Shown here piece by piece: positions 18,021 to 26,260 of a DNA stretch of 64,000 nt (position 1 is its first letter; each line of letters begins with the position of its first letter). Below the pieces are notes generated by a model, which was not told the origin of the DNA, searched no databases, and saw nothing but the letters and a program-made list of their open reading frames with translations. Source of the DNA: Streptomyces bluensis (GTDB lineage: Bacteria; Actinomycetota; Actinomycetes; Streptomycetales; Streptomycetaceae); assembly GCF_014650715.1 (NCBI RefSeq), contig NZ_BMVM01000014.1, positions 62,001-126,000 on the forward strand, given 5' to 3'. The position numbers and the translations under genes are program-made.

Positions 18021-18593
18021 ATGGCAGGCGAGACCGTCATCACGGTCGTCGGCAATCTTGTCGACGACCCCGAGCTGCGCTTCACCCCTTCCGGTGCGGC
18101 GGTCGCGAAGTTCCGTGTCGCGTCCACCCCCCGCACCTTCGACCGCCAGACGAACGAGTGGAAGGACGGCGAGAGCCTCTTCCTGACCTGCTCGGTCTGG
18201 CGTCAGGCGGCGGAAAACGTCGCCGAGTCGCTTCAGCGAGGCATGCGCGTCATCGTGCAGGGTCGGCTGAAGCAGCGGTCCTACGAGGACCGTGAGGGCG
18301 TCAAGCGCACGGTCTACGAGCTCGACGTCGACGAGGTCGGCGCGAGCCTGCGCAACGCCACGGCCAAGGTCACCAAGACCGCCGGCCGCGGTGGCCAGGG
18401 CGGTTACGGCGGCGGGGGCGGCCAGGGTGGCGGCGGCTGGGGCGGAGGCCCCGGCGGCGGCCAGCAGGGCGGCGGCGCTCCTGCCGACGACCCGTGGGCC
18501 ACCGGCGCTCCCGCCGGCGGCCAGCAGGGTGGCGGCGGCTGGGGCGGAGGCTCCGGCGGCGGTGGCGGCTACTCGGACGAGCCCCCCTTCTAA
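18021..18593 (+). CDS. ssb: Single-stranded DNA-binding protein
   Basis: The essential SSB, 190 residues. An N-terminal OB fold (TVITVVGNLVDDPELRFTP through VYELDVDEVG, about residues 5-105) binds ssDNA. A long Gly/Gln-rich disordered linker (about 120-180) follows, ending in the acidic tip SDEPPF that recruits partner proteins. The linker DNA has internally repeated GGCGGC units. It is 77 nt from rpsF and co-directional. Its place in the ribosomal operon indicates it is the main replicative SSB rather than a competence paralogue. Confidence 0.98.
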   Translation: MAGETVITVVGNLVDDPELRFTPSGAAVAKFRVASTPRTFDRQTNEWKDGESLFLTCSVWRQAAENVAESLQRGMRVIVQGRLKQRSYEDREGVKRTVYELDVDEVGASLRNATAKVTKTAGRGGQGGYGGGGGQGGGGWGGGPGGGQQGGGAPADDPWATGAPAGGQQGGGGWGGGSGGGGGYSDEPPF

Positions 18594-18674
18594 GCCTTCG
18601 GACCGGGACACCGGTCCTTCGGGGCGAGGGGCGGGGCCGCACCCCAAACTTCTTGATCACACAGGAGAAACACC

Positions 18675-18911
18675 ATGGCGAAGCCGCCTGTGCGCAAGCC
18701 GAAGAAGAAGGTCTGCGCTTTCTGCAAGGACAAGGTCACGTACGTGGACTACAAGGACACGAACATGCTGCGGAAGTTCATTTCCGACCGCGGCAAGATC
18801 CGTGCCCGCCGCGTGACCGGCAACTGCACGCAGCACCAGCGTGACGTCGCTACGGCCGTGAAGAACAGCCGTGAGATGGCGCTGCTGCCCTACACGTCCA
18901 CCGCGCGCTAA
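18675..18911 (+). CDS. rpsR: 30S ribosomal protein S18 (zinc-ribbon form)
   Basis: A 78-residue S18. CAFCKD plus a later Cys (GNCTQ) mark the C-plus, zinc-binding version. Streptomyces often also encode a Cys-less paralogue under zinc-responsive Zur control elsewhere. The ATG at 18675 has an ACAGGAG site. It is the third gene of the rpsF operon. Confidence 0.98.
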   Translation: MAKPPVRKPKKKVCAFCKDKVTYVDYKDTNMLRKFISDRGKIRARRVTGNCTQHQRDVATAVKNSREMALLPYTSTAR

Positions 18912-18929
18912 GGGAAGGGTGACCTACTC

Positions 18930-19376
18930 ATGAAGATCATCCTCACCCACGAGGTCTCCGGCCTCGGTGCCGCGGGCGACGTCGTCGACGTCAAGGACGG
19001 TTACGCTCGCAACTACCTGATCCCGCGGAAGTTCGCGATCCGCTGGACCAAGGGCGGCGAGAAGGACGTCGAGCAGATCCGTCGCGCTCGCAAGATCCAC
19101 GAGATTCAGACCATCGAGCAGGCCAACCAGGTCAAGGCCCAGATCGAGGGTGTCAAGGTCCGTCTGGCCGTTCGCTCCGGCGACGCCGGTCGTCTCTTCG
19201 GTTCCGTCACCCCGGCCGACATCGCCTCGGCGATCAAGGCCTCCGGTGGCCCCGAGGTCGACAAGCGCCGCATCGAGCTGGGCGCGCCCATCAAGACGCT
19301 GGGCGCCCACGAGACGTCCGTGCGTCTGCACCCCGAGGTGGCCGCCAAGGTCAGCATCGAGGTCGTTGCGGCCTGA
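18930..19376 (+). CDS. rplI: 50S ribosomal protein L9
   Basis: A 148-residue L9 with the signature GDVVDVKDGYARNYLIPR at residues 14-31, the long connecting helix, and the C-terminal rRNA-binding domain. It starts 19 nt after rpsR and is the last gene of the operon, followed by a terminator at 19397-19435. Confidence 0.98.
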   Translation: MKIILTHEVSGLGAAGDVVDVKDGYARNYLIPRKFAIRWTKGGEKDVEQIRRARKIHEIQTIEQANQVKAQIEGVKVRLAVRSGDAGRLFGSVTPADIASAIKASGGPEVDKRRIELGAPIKTLGAHETSVRLHPEVAAKVSIEVVAA

Positions 19377-19396
19377 GTGCCGCGCTCGCTGAAGCG

Positions 19397-19435
19397 GTAG
19401 CAGGGGCCGCACCCTTCGGGTGCGGCCCCTGCTAC
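19397..19435 (+). terminator. rpsF-operon terminator
   Basis: A perfect 18-bp stem (arm GTAGCAGGGGCCGCACCC) with a TTC loop, 20 nt after the rplI stop. Its position and strength fit the operon end. Confidence 0.9.
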
Positions 19436-19491
19436 TTGCTTGGCCCCTCGGAGGACGACGAACCAGTCTCGGGGCGGGTGGGACGCCTGCC

Positions 19492-19507
19492 TGTTTCACG
19501 TGAAACA
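19492..19507. other. parS: parS site 5
   Basis: A perfect TGTTTCACGTGAAACA, extended to a 28-bp palindrome at 19486-19513 (CCTGCC/GGCAGG outer arms). It lies between convergent rplI and the MATE gene, again in a terminator position. Confidence 0.97.
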
Positions 19508-19597
19508 GGCAGGGACCAGGGCGACGTTTCTCATCACACGCGGGTGGCTCGACTCGGACGACGGCGCCGACACCGCGTGACTCGGGCGTCGACTTGC

Positions 19598-20935
19598 TCA
19601 GCGCGTCGCCCCCGTGACGACCCAGCGACCGGAGCGGGAGCGCAGCCACAGTGTCAGCATGCGCATCGTCATCATCAGCGTCATGGCTCCCCAGAGTGCG
19701 GTCAGTCCGCCATCGAAGGCCGGAACGAGTAGCGCCGCGGGCGTGAAGATCGCGAGGGTCAGCAGCATCGCCCACGCCAGATACGGGCCGTCTCCCGCGC
19801 CCATCAGCACGCCATCGAGAACGAACACGATGCCCGAGATCGGCTGGGAGAGCGCCACCACCATGAGGGCGGGCAATGCGGCGTCCTGGACCACCGGATC
19901 GCCCGTGAAGAGCGGGATGAACACGGGGCGGCTGATGAGCACCAGCAGTCCCAGCACGACGCCGGTGGCGATGCCCCACTGCACCATACGGCGACATGCC
20001 TCCCTGGCTCCCTGGGCGTCGCCCGCGCCGAGATAACGGCCGATGATGGCCTGCCCCGCGATGGCTATCGCGTCGAGCGCGAAGGCGAGCAGGCTCCATA
20101 GGGAAAGGATGATCTGATGCGCTGCGATATCGGCGTCTCCGAGGCGCGCTGCGACCCCGGTGGCGATCATCAGGATGGCCCGGAGTGAGAGCGTACGCAC
20201 CAGCAGCGGTGCACCGGCCTGGGCACTGGCCCGTATCCCGGCGACGTCCGGTCGCAGCGAGGCACCGTGCCTGCGTGCCCCGCGGACCACGACCCAGAGG
20301 TACACGGCGGCCATGCCGCACTGGGCGATGACCGTGCCCCAAGCGGAGCCGGCGATGCCCAGACCGGCGCCGTAGACGAGGCCCACGTTGAGGGCGGCGT
20401 TGGCGACGAAGCCAGCTATGGCGACGTACAGCGGAGTCTTCGTGTCCTGGAGTCCACGCAGAACACCTGTGGCGGCGAGCACTACCAGCATCGCCGGAAT
20501 ACCGAGCGCGGAAATGCGGAGGTATGTGGTGGCGAACGGGGCAGCGGTGTCCGAGGCGCCGAACAGGTTCACCAGTGCAGGCGCTCCGGGCAGGACGACG
20601 ACCACGACGGCGGCGCCGAGAAGGAGAGCGAGCCAGATGCCGTCCATGCCCTGGCGGATGGCGGCCCGCGGATCACCGGCCCCGACACGGCGGGCGACCC
20701 CGGCCGTGGTGGCGTACGCGAGGAAGACGAAGATGCTCACCGCGGTGGTGAGGAGGGCGGAGGCGACGCCGAGACCGGCCAGCTGTGCGGTGCCGAGGTG
20801 GCCGACGATGGCGGTGTCGGCCAACAGAAAGAGGGGCTCGGCGACGAGTGCGCCGAAGGCCGGAACGGCCAGCGTGACGATCTCTCGGTCGTGCTGCCGC
20901 CGGGCGGCCCTGGTTGCCGCGGAAGCCTGTGTCAT
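19598..20935 (-). CDS. MATE family efflux transporter
   Basis: A 445-residue MOP-superfamily transporter with twelve hydrophobic segments. It has the DinF-like MATE signature near the start (EPLFLLADTAIVGHLGTAQLA) and VLRGLQDTKTPL between helices 4 and 5. It probably exports cationic drugs or metabolites using Na+ or H+; the substrate is unknown. The ATG at 20935 (MTQASAATR) was chosen over one at 20941, and neither has a strong ribosome site. It is divergent from dnaB across a long regulatory gap. Confidence 0.88.
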   Translation of the reverse strand: MTQASAATRAARRQHDREIVTLAVPAFGALVAEPLFLLADTAIVGHLGTAQLAGLGVASALLTTAVSIFVFLAYATTAGVARRVGAGDPRAAIRQGMDGIWLALLLGAAVVVVVLPGAPALVNLFGASDTAAPFATTYLRISALGIPAMLVVLAATGVLRGLQDTKTPLYVAIAGFVANAALNVGLVYGAGLGIAGSAWGTVIAQCGMAAVYLWVVVRGARRHGASLRPDVAGIRASAQAGAPLLVRTLSLRAILMIATGVAARLGDADIAAHQIILSLWSLLAFALDAIAIAGQAIIGRYLGAGDAQGAREACRRMVQWGIATGVVLGLLVLISRPVFIPLFTGDPVVQDAALPALMVVALSQPISGIVFVLDGVLMGAGDGPYLAWAMLLTLAIFTPAALLVPAFDGGLTALWGAMTLMMTMRMLTLWLRSRSGRWVVTGATR

Positions 20936-21395
20936 GGACATCAATCTAATCGTCCACAGGTAAGAGATGCAACGCCGTGCCACCCCTTACGAGCGGCTCG
21001 CCCGGGCGTGTCGTGGCAGCTCGTTCGAGAGGATCTTGGTCTGGCTGTGAAAGTTTTTCTTCTGCACAGCCGGTGGATGGCAAAGTAGCAGGTCAGAGCT
21101 GTTGGGTCCGGATGTCCCGAGGCTTGTTCACAGGCCTGTCCACCGTGTCGTGCACAGGTTTTGCGGAGTTCTCCACAGCATCGGGGCCGTCGTCCACATG
21201 GCCTGTGGATAACCAGATTGGCTGACGGTGCCGAGCGGCCTACCGTGGTCCGGCGCCCGCCCTGTCTTCAGGTCTCGGAATGCACGCAAAACCGACGTGC
21301 CCGATGCGGAGTTGGGCCTCTCATTTGTCAGTGTCGTGCCGTAGGAAAGAGGGGCACGGCGAGGTCCGCGTGGGCGGACGGGAGGAGGTGGCCCG
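20936..21395. promoter_or_regulatory. dnaB upstream region with DnaA-box-like cluster
   Basis: This 460-bp divergent region has no convincing gene. It is less GC-rich than its surroundings. Between 21124 and 21212 it holds one perfect DnaA box (TTATCCACA on the minus strand, 21204-21212). Three 8-of-9 matches to TTGTCCACA/TTATCCACA also occur: TTGTTCACA 21124-21132, TTCTCCACA 21169-21177 and TCGTCCACA 21190-21198. Another TCGTCCACA is at 20950-20958. Confidence 0.6.
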
Positions 21396-23792
21396 GTGAG
21401 CATTTCCGAGCCCTTGGACGAGCCGTGGGCCGACAGCGGACCCAGCGATCGTCTGCCCGCCTCCCGTCGCGGCGGCACTGGTGGCCGCGGCCGTGACGAA
21501 CAGCACGACCGGGGCCGCGAGGACAGTGCATGGGACGGTGCGGCGCCGTCGTTCGAGCGGGTGCCGCCACAGGACCTCGATGCCGAGCAGTCCGTCCTCG
21601 GTGGCATGCTCCTGTCCAAAGACGCCATCGCGGACGTGGTCGAGGTACTCAAGGGCCATGACTTCTACAAGCCCGCACACGAGACCATCTTCCAGGCCAT
21701 CCTCGACGTCTACGCCAAGGGTGAGCCGGCCGACCCCATTACGATCGCCGCCGAGCTCACCAAGCGCGGCGAGATCACCAAGGTGGGCGGCCCCGCGTAT
21801 CTGCACGCCCTCGTCCAGACGGTCCCGACGGCGGCGAACGCCGAGTACTACGCCGAGATCGTCCACGAGCGCGCGGTCCTCCGCCGCCTGGTCGAGGCCG
21901 GCACGCGGATCACGCAGATGGGATACGCGGCCGATGACGACGTCGACGAGATCGTCAACAGGGCACAGGCCGAGATCTACGCCGTCACCGAGCAGCGCAC
22001 CACCGAGGACTATCTGCCGCTCGGCGACATCATGGAGGGCGCGCTCGACGAGATCGAGGCGATCGGCTCCCGGTCGGGGGAGATGACCGGTGTGCCGACC
22101 GGCTTCACCGACCTCGACCAGCTCACGAACGGCCTGCACCCGGGCCAGATGATCATCATCGCCGCGCGTCCGGCGATGGGCAAGGCGCTCGCCCTGGACA
22201 CCCCGCTGCCCACGCCCACGGGATGGACGACGATGGGCGAGGTCGCGGTCGGCGACCAGCTGATCGACGCCGCGGGCAGGCCCACTCAGGTCGTCGCCGC
22301 GACGGAGGTCATGGTCGGCCGCCCCTGCTACCGCATCACTTTCGATGACGACACCACCGTCATCGCCGATGCAGAGCACCAGTGGCTCACTGACACCCGC
22401 GCTTCACGTCGTGCGGCCGGTGAGAGCGGCCCCGGTCGGCACGCCGACCCTGCGGTGAGGACGACGAAGGAGATCGCGGAGACGGTCCGTTGTCCGACCG
22501 ACGGGCGGATGAATCACTCGGTGAAGAACGCAGCCCCTGTCGAGTTGCCTGCCCGAGATCTCCCTGTGCCGCCGTACACACTGGGCGCATGGCTGGGCGG
22601 CGGGCACGGGAAGAACCACGGCAGTCTCCCCGTGGTGCTGCGGGAGATGGGCCTTCTGGGGAACAAGCACATCCCGCAGAGCTACCTGAGGGGCTCCGTT
22701 GCCCAGCGGCGCGCGCTCCTTGCCGGCCTGTTGGACACCGACGCGACCGTCACGGACGCCGGCAGCGTCCAGTTCACCTCCACCAGCAGGGCTCTCGCTG
22801 AGGGCGTTCATGAGCTGGTAGTAAGCCTCGGCTACCGCTGCGGTATCGCCACCAAGAAGGTCAAGGAGAGTTCTGAAGCGTCCTCCACGGCCTACAACGT
22901 CAACTTCACGACCTCGGACGTTGTCTTCGGCCTGGAGCGGAAGCAGCAAGTGCATGCCGAGCGGTGCCGGAAGGCCACGCCGAAGCTGACAGAGCGGTTC
23001 ATCAAGGACGTCGAGCTGGTCGAGAGCGTCCCGGTGCGCTGTGTCCAGGTGGACAACGAAGCCCACATGTACCTGGCCACGCGGTCGATGGTGCCCACGC
23101 ACAACTCCACGCTGGCTTTGGATTTCGCGCGGGCCTGCTCGATCAAGCACAACATGCCGAGTGTGATCTTCTCGCTCGAAATGGGCCGCAACGAGATCGC
23201 GATGCGTCTGCTGTCCGCCGAGGCGCGCGTGGCCCTGCACCACATGAGGTCCGGGACGATGACCGACGAGGACTGGACCCGCCTCGCGCGCCGGATGCCG
23301 GACGTCTCGGCCGCTCCCCTCTACATCGACGACTCCCCGAACCTGTCGATGATGGAGATCCGTGCCAAGTGCCGCCGTCTGAAACAGCGCAACGACCTCA
23401 AGCTGGTCGTCATCGACTACCTGCAGCTGATGCAGTCCGGCGGTAAACGGTCCGAGAGCCGCCAGCAGGAGGTCTCCGACATGTCGCGAAACCTCAAGCT
23501 GCTGGCCAAGGAGCTGGAACTGCCGGTGATCGCGCTGTCCCAGCTCAACCGTGGCCCCGAGCAGCGCACGGACAAAAAGCCCATGGTCTCCGACCTGCGT
23601 GAGTCCGGATCGATCGAGCAGGACGCGGACATGGTGATCCTGCTGCACCGCGAGGACGCCTATGAGAAGGAGTCCCCGCGTGCGGGCGAGGCGGACATCA
23701 TCGTGGGCAAGCACCGCAACGGCCCGACGGCCACGATCACGGTTGCCTTCCAGGGGCATTACTCACGCTTCGTGGACATGGCGCAGACCTGA
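21396..23792 (+). CDS. dnaB: Replicative DNA helicase DnaB, intein-containing
   Basis: The replication-fork hexameric helicase. The precursor is 798 residues; after splicing it would be 491. An N-terminal primase-interacting domain (PPQDLDAEQSVLGGMLL onward, about residues 56-160) and a linker precede the RecA-like domain. Walker A, ARPAMGK/STLALD, is interrupted after Lys263 by the intein. Walker B is in VVIDYLQLM (about 675), and the H4/arginine-finger region DLRESGSIEQDADMV is intact. The GTG at 21396 has a GGAGGAGG site. Active helicase requires splicing, because Ser and Thr of the P-loop lie beyond the intein. Confidence 0.96.
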   Translation: MSISEPLDEPWADSGPSDRLPASRRGGTGGRGRDEQHDRGREDSAWDGAAPSFERVPPQDLDAEQSVLGGMLLSKDAIADVVEVLKGHDFYKPAHETIFQAILDVYAKGEPADPITIAAELTKRGEITKVGGPAYLHALVQTVPTAANAEYYAEIVHERAVLRRLVEAGTRITQMGYAADDDVDEIVNRAQAEIYAVTEQRTTEDYLPLGDIMEGALDEIEAIGSRSGEMTGVPTGFTDLDQLTNGLHPGQMIIIAARPAMGKALALDTPLPTPTGWTTMGEVAVGDQLIDAAGRPTQVVAATEVMVGRPCYRITFDDDTTVIADAEHQWLTDTRASRRAAGESGPGRHADPAVRTTKEIAETVRCPTDGRMNHSVKNAAPVELPARDLPVPPYTLGAWLGGGHGKNHGSLPVVLREMGLLGNKHIPQSYLRGSVAQRRALLAGLLDTDATVTDAGSVQFTSTSRALAEGVHELVVSLGYRCGIATKKVKESSEASSTAYNVNFTTSDVVFGLERKQQVHAERCRKATPKLTERFIKDVELVESVPVRCVQVDNEAHMYLATRSMVPTHNSTLALDFARACSIKHNMPSVIFSLEMGRNEIAMRLLSAEARVALHHMRSGTMTDEDWTRLARRMPDVSAAPLYIDDSPNLSMMEIRAKCRRLKQRNDLKLVVIDYLQLMQSGGKRSESRQQEVSDMSRNLKLLAKELELPVIALSQLNRGPEQRTDKKPMVSDLRESGSIEQDADMVILLHREDAYEKESPRAGEADIIVGKHRNGPTATITVAFQGHYSRFVDMAQT
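22185..23105 (+). mobile_element. Class 3 DnaB intein (307 aa) with degenerate LAGLIDADG domain
   Basis: The insertion lies exactly between Lys and Ser of the DnaB Walker A motif. The first intein residue is Ala (ALALDTPLPT), not Cys or Ser. It carries the class 3 WCT triad: Trp at block B position 12 (EHQW, intein residue 67), Cys at block F position 4 (VRCVQVD, residue 286) and Thr at block G position 5 (THN, residue 305). It ends in His-Asn. A central homing-endonuclease remnant has LGAWLGGG and LAGLLDTDA motifs. Boundaries are set by restoring GKSTLALD. Confidence 0.92.
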
Positions 23793-24022
23793 TAAATCCG
23801 CTCGACTTCCGGTTCCGGGTGTAGGGCCTCAAATGTCGTGGCCGAATCCCATGGCCGGTGGCCAAGTGGTGGCCGAATAGCCATGAACGTGAGATCGCCT
23901 TGCTGCTCACCGAGAACGGCCCGGTGGTGGTGGATGGCAAGCCGCATCGACGGCTGCCCGACCCGGTGGTGGCGTTCACGTTCGCGTGGACCCGGCAGGC
24001 GGTCGAGTCGCGTGACGGGCGC
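23793..24022. other. Intergenic segment with possible gene remnant
   Basis: A plus-strand frame from 23858 reads MAKWWPNSHEREIALLLTEN and on into proline-rich sequence, then runs out of frame context into the antisense of the next gene. I do not recognise it. It may be a fragment of a lost gene. The segment also carries the first copy of a 21-bp direct repeat (23799-23819). Confidence 0.3.
23799..23819 (+). repeat. Direct repeat copy 1
   Basis: CGCTCGACTTCCGGTTCCGG plus a final G. It begins 7 nt after the dnaB stop and matches 24829-24849 with one difference. The pair brackets the DHFR-like gene. Confidence 0.8.
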
Positions 24023-24586
24023 TCAGCGCCTCGTCTCGTACCTGGTCAGGATCGTGCCGCCGGGCAACGTCCGCGTCTCCACCAGGTTCAGGTTCACCCA
24101 GTTGTCCAGCGCGGTGAAGAACGGCGTGCCGCCGCCCACCAGGACCGGCGCGGTGGCCAGCACGTACTCGTCAATCAGCCCGGCCCGCATGGCCGCCCCG
24201 GCCAGCGTCGCGCCGCCGATGTCCATCGGGCCGCCGTCCTCGGCCTTGAGCCGGGTGATCTCGGCGACCGCGTCGCCGGTGACCAGGCGGGTGTTCCAGT
24301 CGACCTTGTCGATCGTCGAGGAGAACACCACCTTCGACATGTCCCGCCAGCGGCGCGCGAACTCGATCTCCGCCGGAGTGGCGTTGGGCTGCTGGTCGCC
24401 GGTCGGCCAGTAGGAGCTCATCGTCTGCCACAGCTTGCGCCCGTACAGCGTCAGGTCGGTCGCCTGCAACTGGTCGGACCAGAACTGGAACAGCTCGTCG
24501 CTCGGCACGCTCCAGCCGATGTCGTCGCCGGGCGCGGCGATGTAGCCGTCCAGGCTCAGGTTCATGCCGTAGATCAATTTCCGCAT
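24023..24586 (-). CDS. Dihydrofolate reductase-like (RibD C-terminal) protein
   Basis: A 187-residue protein of the DHFR/RibD_C superfamily. It opens MRKLIYGMNLSLDGYIAAPGDDIGW (the SLDG signature) and has LYGRKLW, VVFSSTIDKVDWNTRL and DIGGATLAGAAMRAGLIDEY. Such stand-alone proteins are NADPH-dependent reductases of unknown substrate, not the folate enzyme. The segment lies between dnaB and a serine hydrolase gene and is bracketed by a 21-bp direct repeat, suggesting a later insertion or a local rearrangement. Confidence 0.88.
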   Translation of the reverse strand: MRKLIYGMNLSLDGYIAAPGDDIGWSVPSDELFQFWSDQLQATDLTLYGRKLWQTMSSYWPTGDQQPNATPAEIEFARRWRDMSKVVFSSTIDKVDWNTRLVTGDAVAEITRLKAEDGGPMDIGGATLAGAAMRAGLIDEYVLATAPVLVGGGTPFFTALDNWVNLNLVETRTLPGGTILTRYETRR

Positions 24587-24828
24587 GGTGGCAGCCTTCC
24601 GTGAGTCGGTCTCACGCGTACAGACCGGCGCGGCGCGGGAAACTCATCGGTGCGCGATCTGAGCTTCGCATGTAGTCCTCGTGCTCGGTGGCTCAGTCGC
24701 AGACTCATCGTTTCGCCGGGGAAATGGCATCGATCTGCAACTGATCTTGGGTGACAGCGCGGTGAGACAACAGAGAACCAGCAGGTCACAGAAGATCGAC
24801 AGGTCGTCGGCGGCGAGACCCTGCAATT

Positions 24829-24849
24829 CGCTCGACTCCCGGTTCCGGG
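24829..24849 (+). repeat. Direct repeat copy 2
   Basis: CGCTCGACTCCCGGTTCCGG plus a final G, one base different from copy 1 at 23799-23819 (1030 bp apart). It lies 18 nt before the serine hydrolase start. The 24587-24828 segment between the DHFR-like gene and this repeat has no convincing gene; a minus-strand reading near 24800 (LQGLAADDLSIF) faintly resembles a MarR C-terminus. Confidence 0.8.
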
Positions 24850-24867
24850 CCGGGTGGACTGGTCCGC

Positions 24868-26256
24868 ATGACAACACCTCAGGAAGAGTTGCTGCCTGCC
24901 ACGCGTCGCGCCCTGCTGCACCGCATCGCCGTGGCTCAGGCCGAGGGGCGGGCGCCGTCCATGGTCGCTGCGGTCGTCCGCGGTGGTCGGACGGTGTGGA
25001 CCGGGGCACGGGCCTCCGTTGAGGGCCATGCTCCGGACGAGAACACGCAGTACAGGGTTGGTTCGATCACCAAGACGTTCACTGCTGTCCTGGTGCTGCG
25101 GCTGCGCGACGAGGGCGTACTGGACCTCGGTGACCCGCTGGAGAAGCACCTGCCGGGCACCGGCGCGGGGGAGGCCACGATCGCCGAACTGCTCGCGCAC
25201 ACCGGCGGGTTGGCGGCGGAGTCGCCTGCGCCCTGGTGGGAGCGCACCCCCGGCTCGCTGCGTCCGGAACTCGCCGATGTCCTGGGCGAGCAGCCGCACC
25301 GGCATCCCGTGGGCCGCCGCTTCCACTACTCCAACACCGGCTACACGCTCCTGGGTGCCCTCGTCGAAGAGCTGCGAGGTGCCCCCTGGGAGGAGGTGCT
25401 GCGGCGCGAGGTACTCGAACCGCTGAGCCTGCACCGCACGAGCGGCGACCCGCAGGCGCCGCATGCGGGCGGCTGGGCCGTACATCCCTGGGCGGACGTG
25501 ATGCTGCCGGAGCCCATCGAGCACCTCGGACGCATGGCGCCGGCCGGACAGCTCTGGTCCACCACCGGGGACCTCTCCCGCTTTGCGGCGTTCCTCGCGG
25601 GCGGCGACGACCGAGTGCTGAGCGCCAAGTCCCTGCTGGAGATGCGGACGCCCGCCGCGCCGGCCGAGGCGGCGGATGTGGCGGCAGGCGTGGCGTACGG
25701 ACTGGGCATGCAACTCCAGCAGCGCGACGGCCGCTTCCTCGTGGGGCACAACGGGTCCGTGCCGGGCTTCCTCGCGAGCCTCACGATCAGTGTGGAGGAT
25801 GATGTGGCGGCCGTCGTACTGGTCAACTGCACGTCAGGCCCCGTCGCGTCGAACGTCGCCGCCGACCTTGTCCACATCGTGGCGGAGGCCGAGCCGCGGA
25901 TTCCCGAGCCGTGGCGGCCGCTGCCCGAGGTCGACCGGTCCGTGCTGGAGTTGGTGGGGCAGTGGTACTGGGGCACGCAAGCCTTCGCGCTGCGGCTCGT
26001 GGCCGGCGGGGGTCTCTCGCTGGATTCTCTGTCGGGCAACGGCCGCCTCGGTGCGCGTTTCAGGGCGAACGGTGGCGGCATGTGGACCGGACTCGACGGC
26101 TATTTCGCGGGTGAGTCTCTGCGGGCCGTAAGGAGGCCCGACGGGTCCGTGGACCATCTGGACCTCGGCTCGTTCGTGTTCACGCGGCAGCCGTACGACG
26201 AGGGGGCCTCGGTGCCGGGTGGGGTGGACCCTGAGGGATGGCGCGGGATCTCGTAG
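24868..26256 (+). CDS. Serine hydrolase (class C beta-lactamase / DD-peptidase family)
   Basis: A 462-residue protein with the serine beta-lactamase/PBP fold. The nucleophile motif is SITKTF (SxxK, about residue 67), with YSN (YxN, about 153) and HNG (HxG, about 294). A C-terminal lipocalin-like extension (about 350-450) is common in family members that act as esterases or D-aminopeptidases. No signal peptide is evident, so it is probably cytoplasmic and unlikely to be a classical resistance enzyme. The ATG at 24868 follows the second direct-repeat copy, with a poor ribosome site. Confidence 0.88.
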   Translation: MTTPQEELLPATRRALLHRIAVAQAEGRAPSMVAAVVRGGRTVWTGARASVEGHAPDENTQYRVGSITKTFTAVLVLRLRDEGVLDLGDPLEKHLPGTGAGEATIAELLAHTGGLAAESPAPWWERTPGSLRPELADVLGEQPHRHPVGRRFHYSNTGYTLLGALVEELRGAPWEEVLRREVLEPLSLHRTSGDPQAPHAGGWAVHPWADVMLPEPIEHLGRMAPAGQLWSTTGDLSRFAAFLAGGDDRVLSAKSLLEMRTPAAPAEAADVAAGVAYGLGMQLQQRDGRFLVGHNGSVPGFLASLTISVEDDVAAVVLVNCTSGPVASNVAADLVHIVAEAEPRIPEPWRPLPEVDRSVLELVGQWYWGTQAFALRLVAGGGLSLDSLSGNGRLGARFRANGGGMWTGLDGYFAGESLRAVRRPDGSVDHLDLGSFVFTRQPYDEGASVPGGVDPEGWRGIS

Positions 26257-26260
26257 ACCC

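Noticed and set aside
18370..18590. Gly-rich DNA repeat in ssb as a separate repeat element
   Set aside because: It encodes the normal low-complexity linker of SSB and is in frame.
20936..21395. oriC candidate because of DnaA boxes
   Set aside because: Too few boxes (Streptomyces oriC has many more) and no dnaA or dnaN beside it.
24868..26256. Antibiotic-resistance beta-lactamase
   Set aside because: The motifs fit the broad serine hydrolase family, and there is no signal peptide, so a resistance role is not supported.
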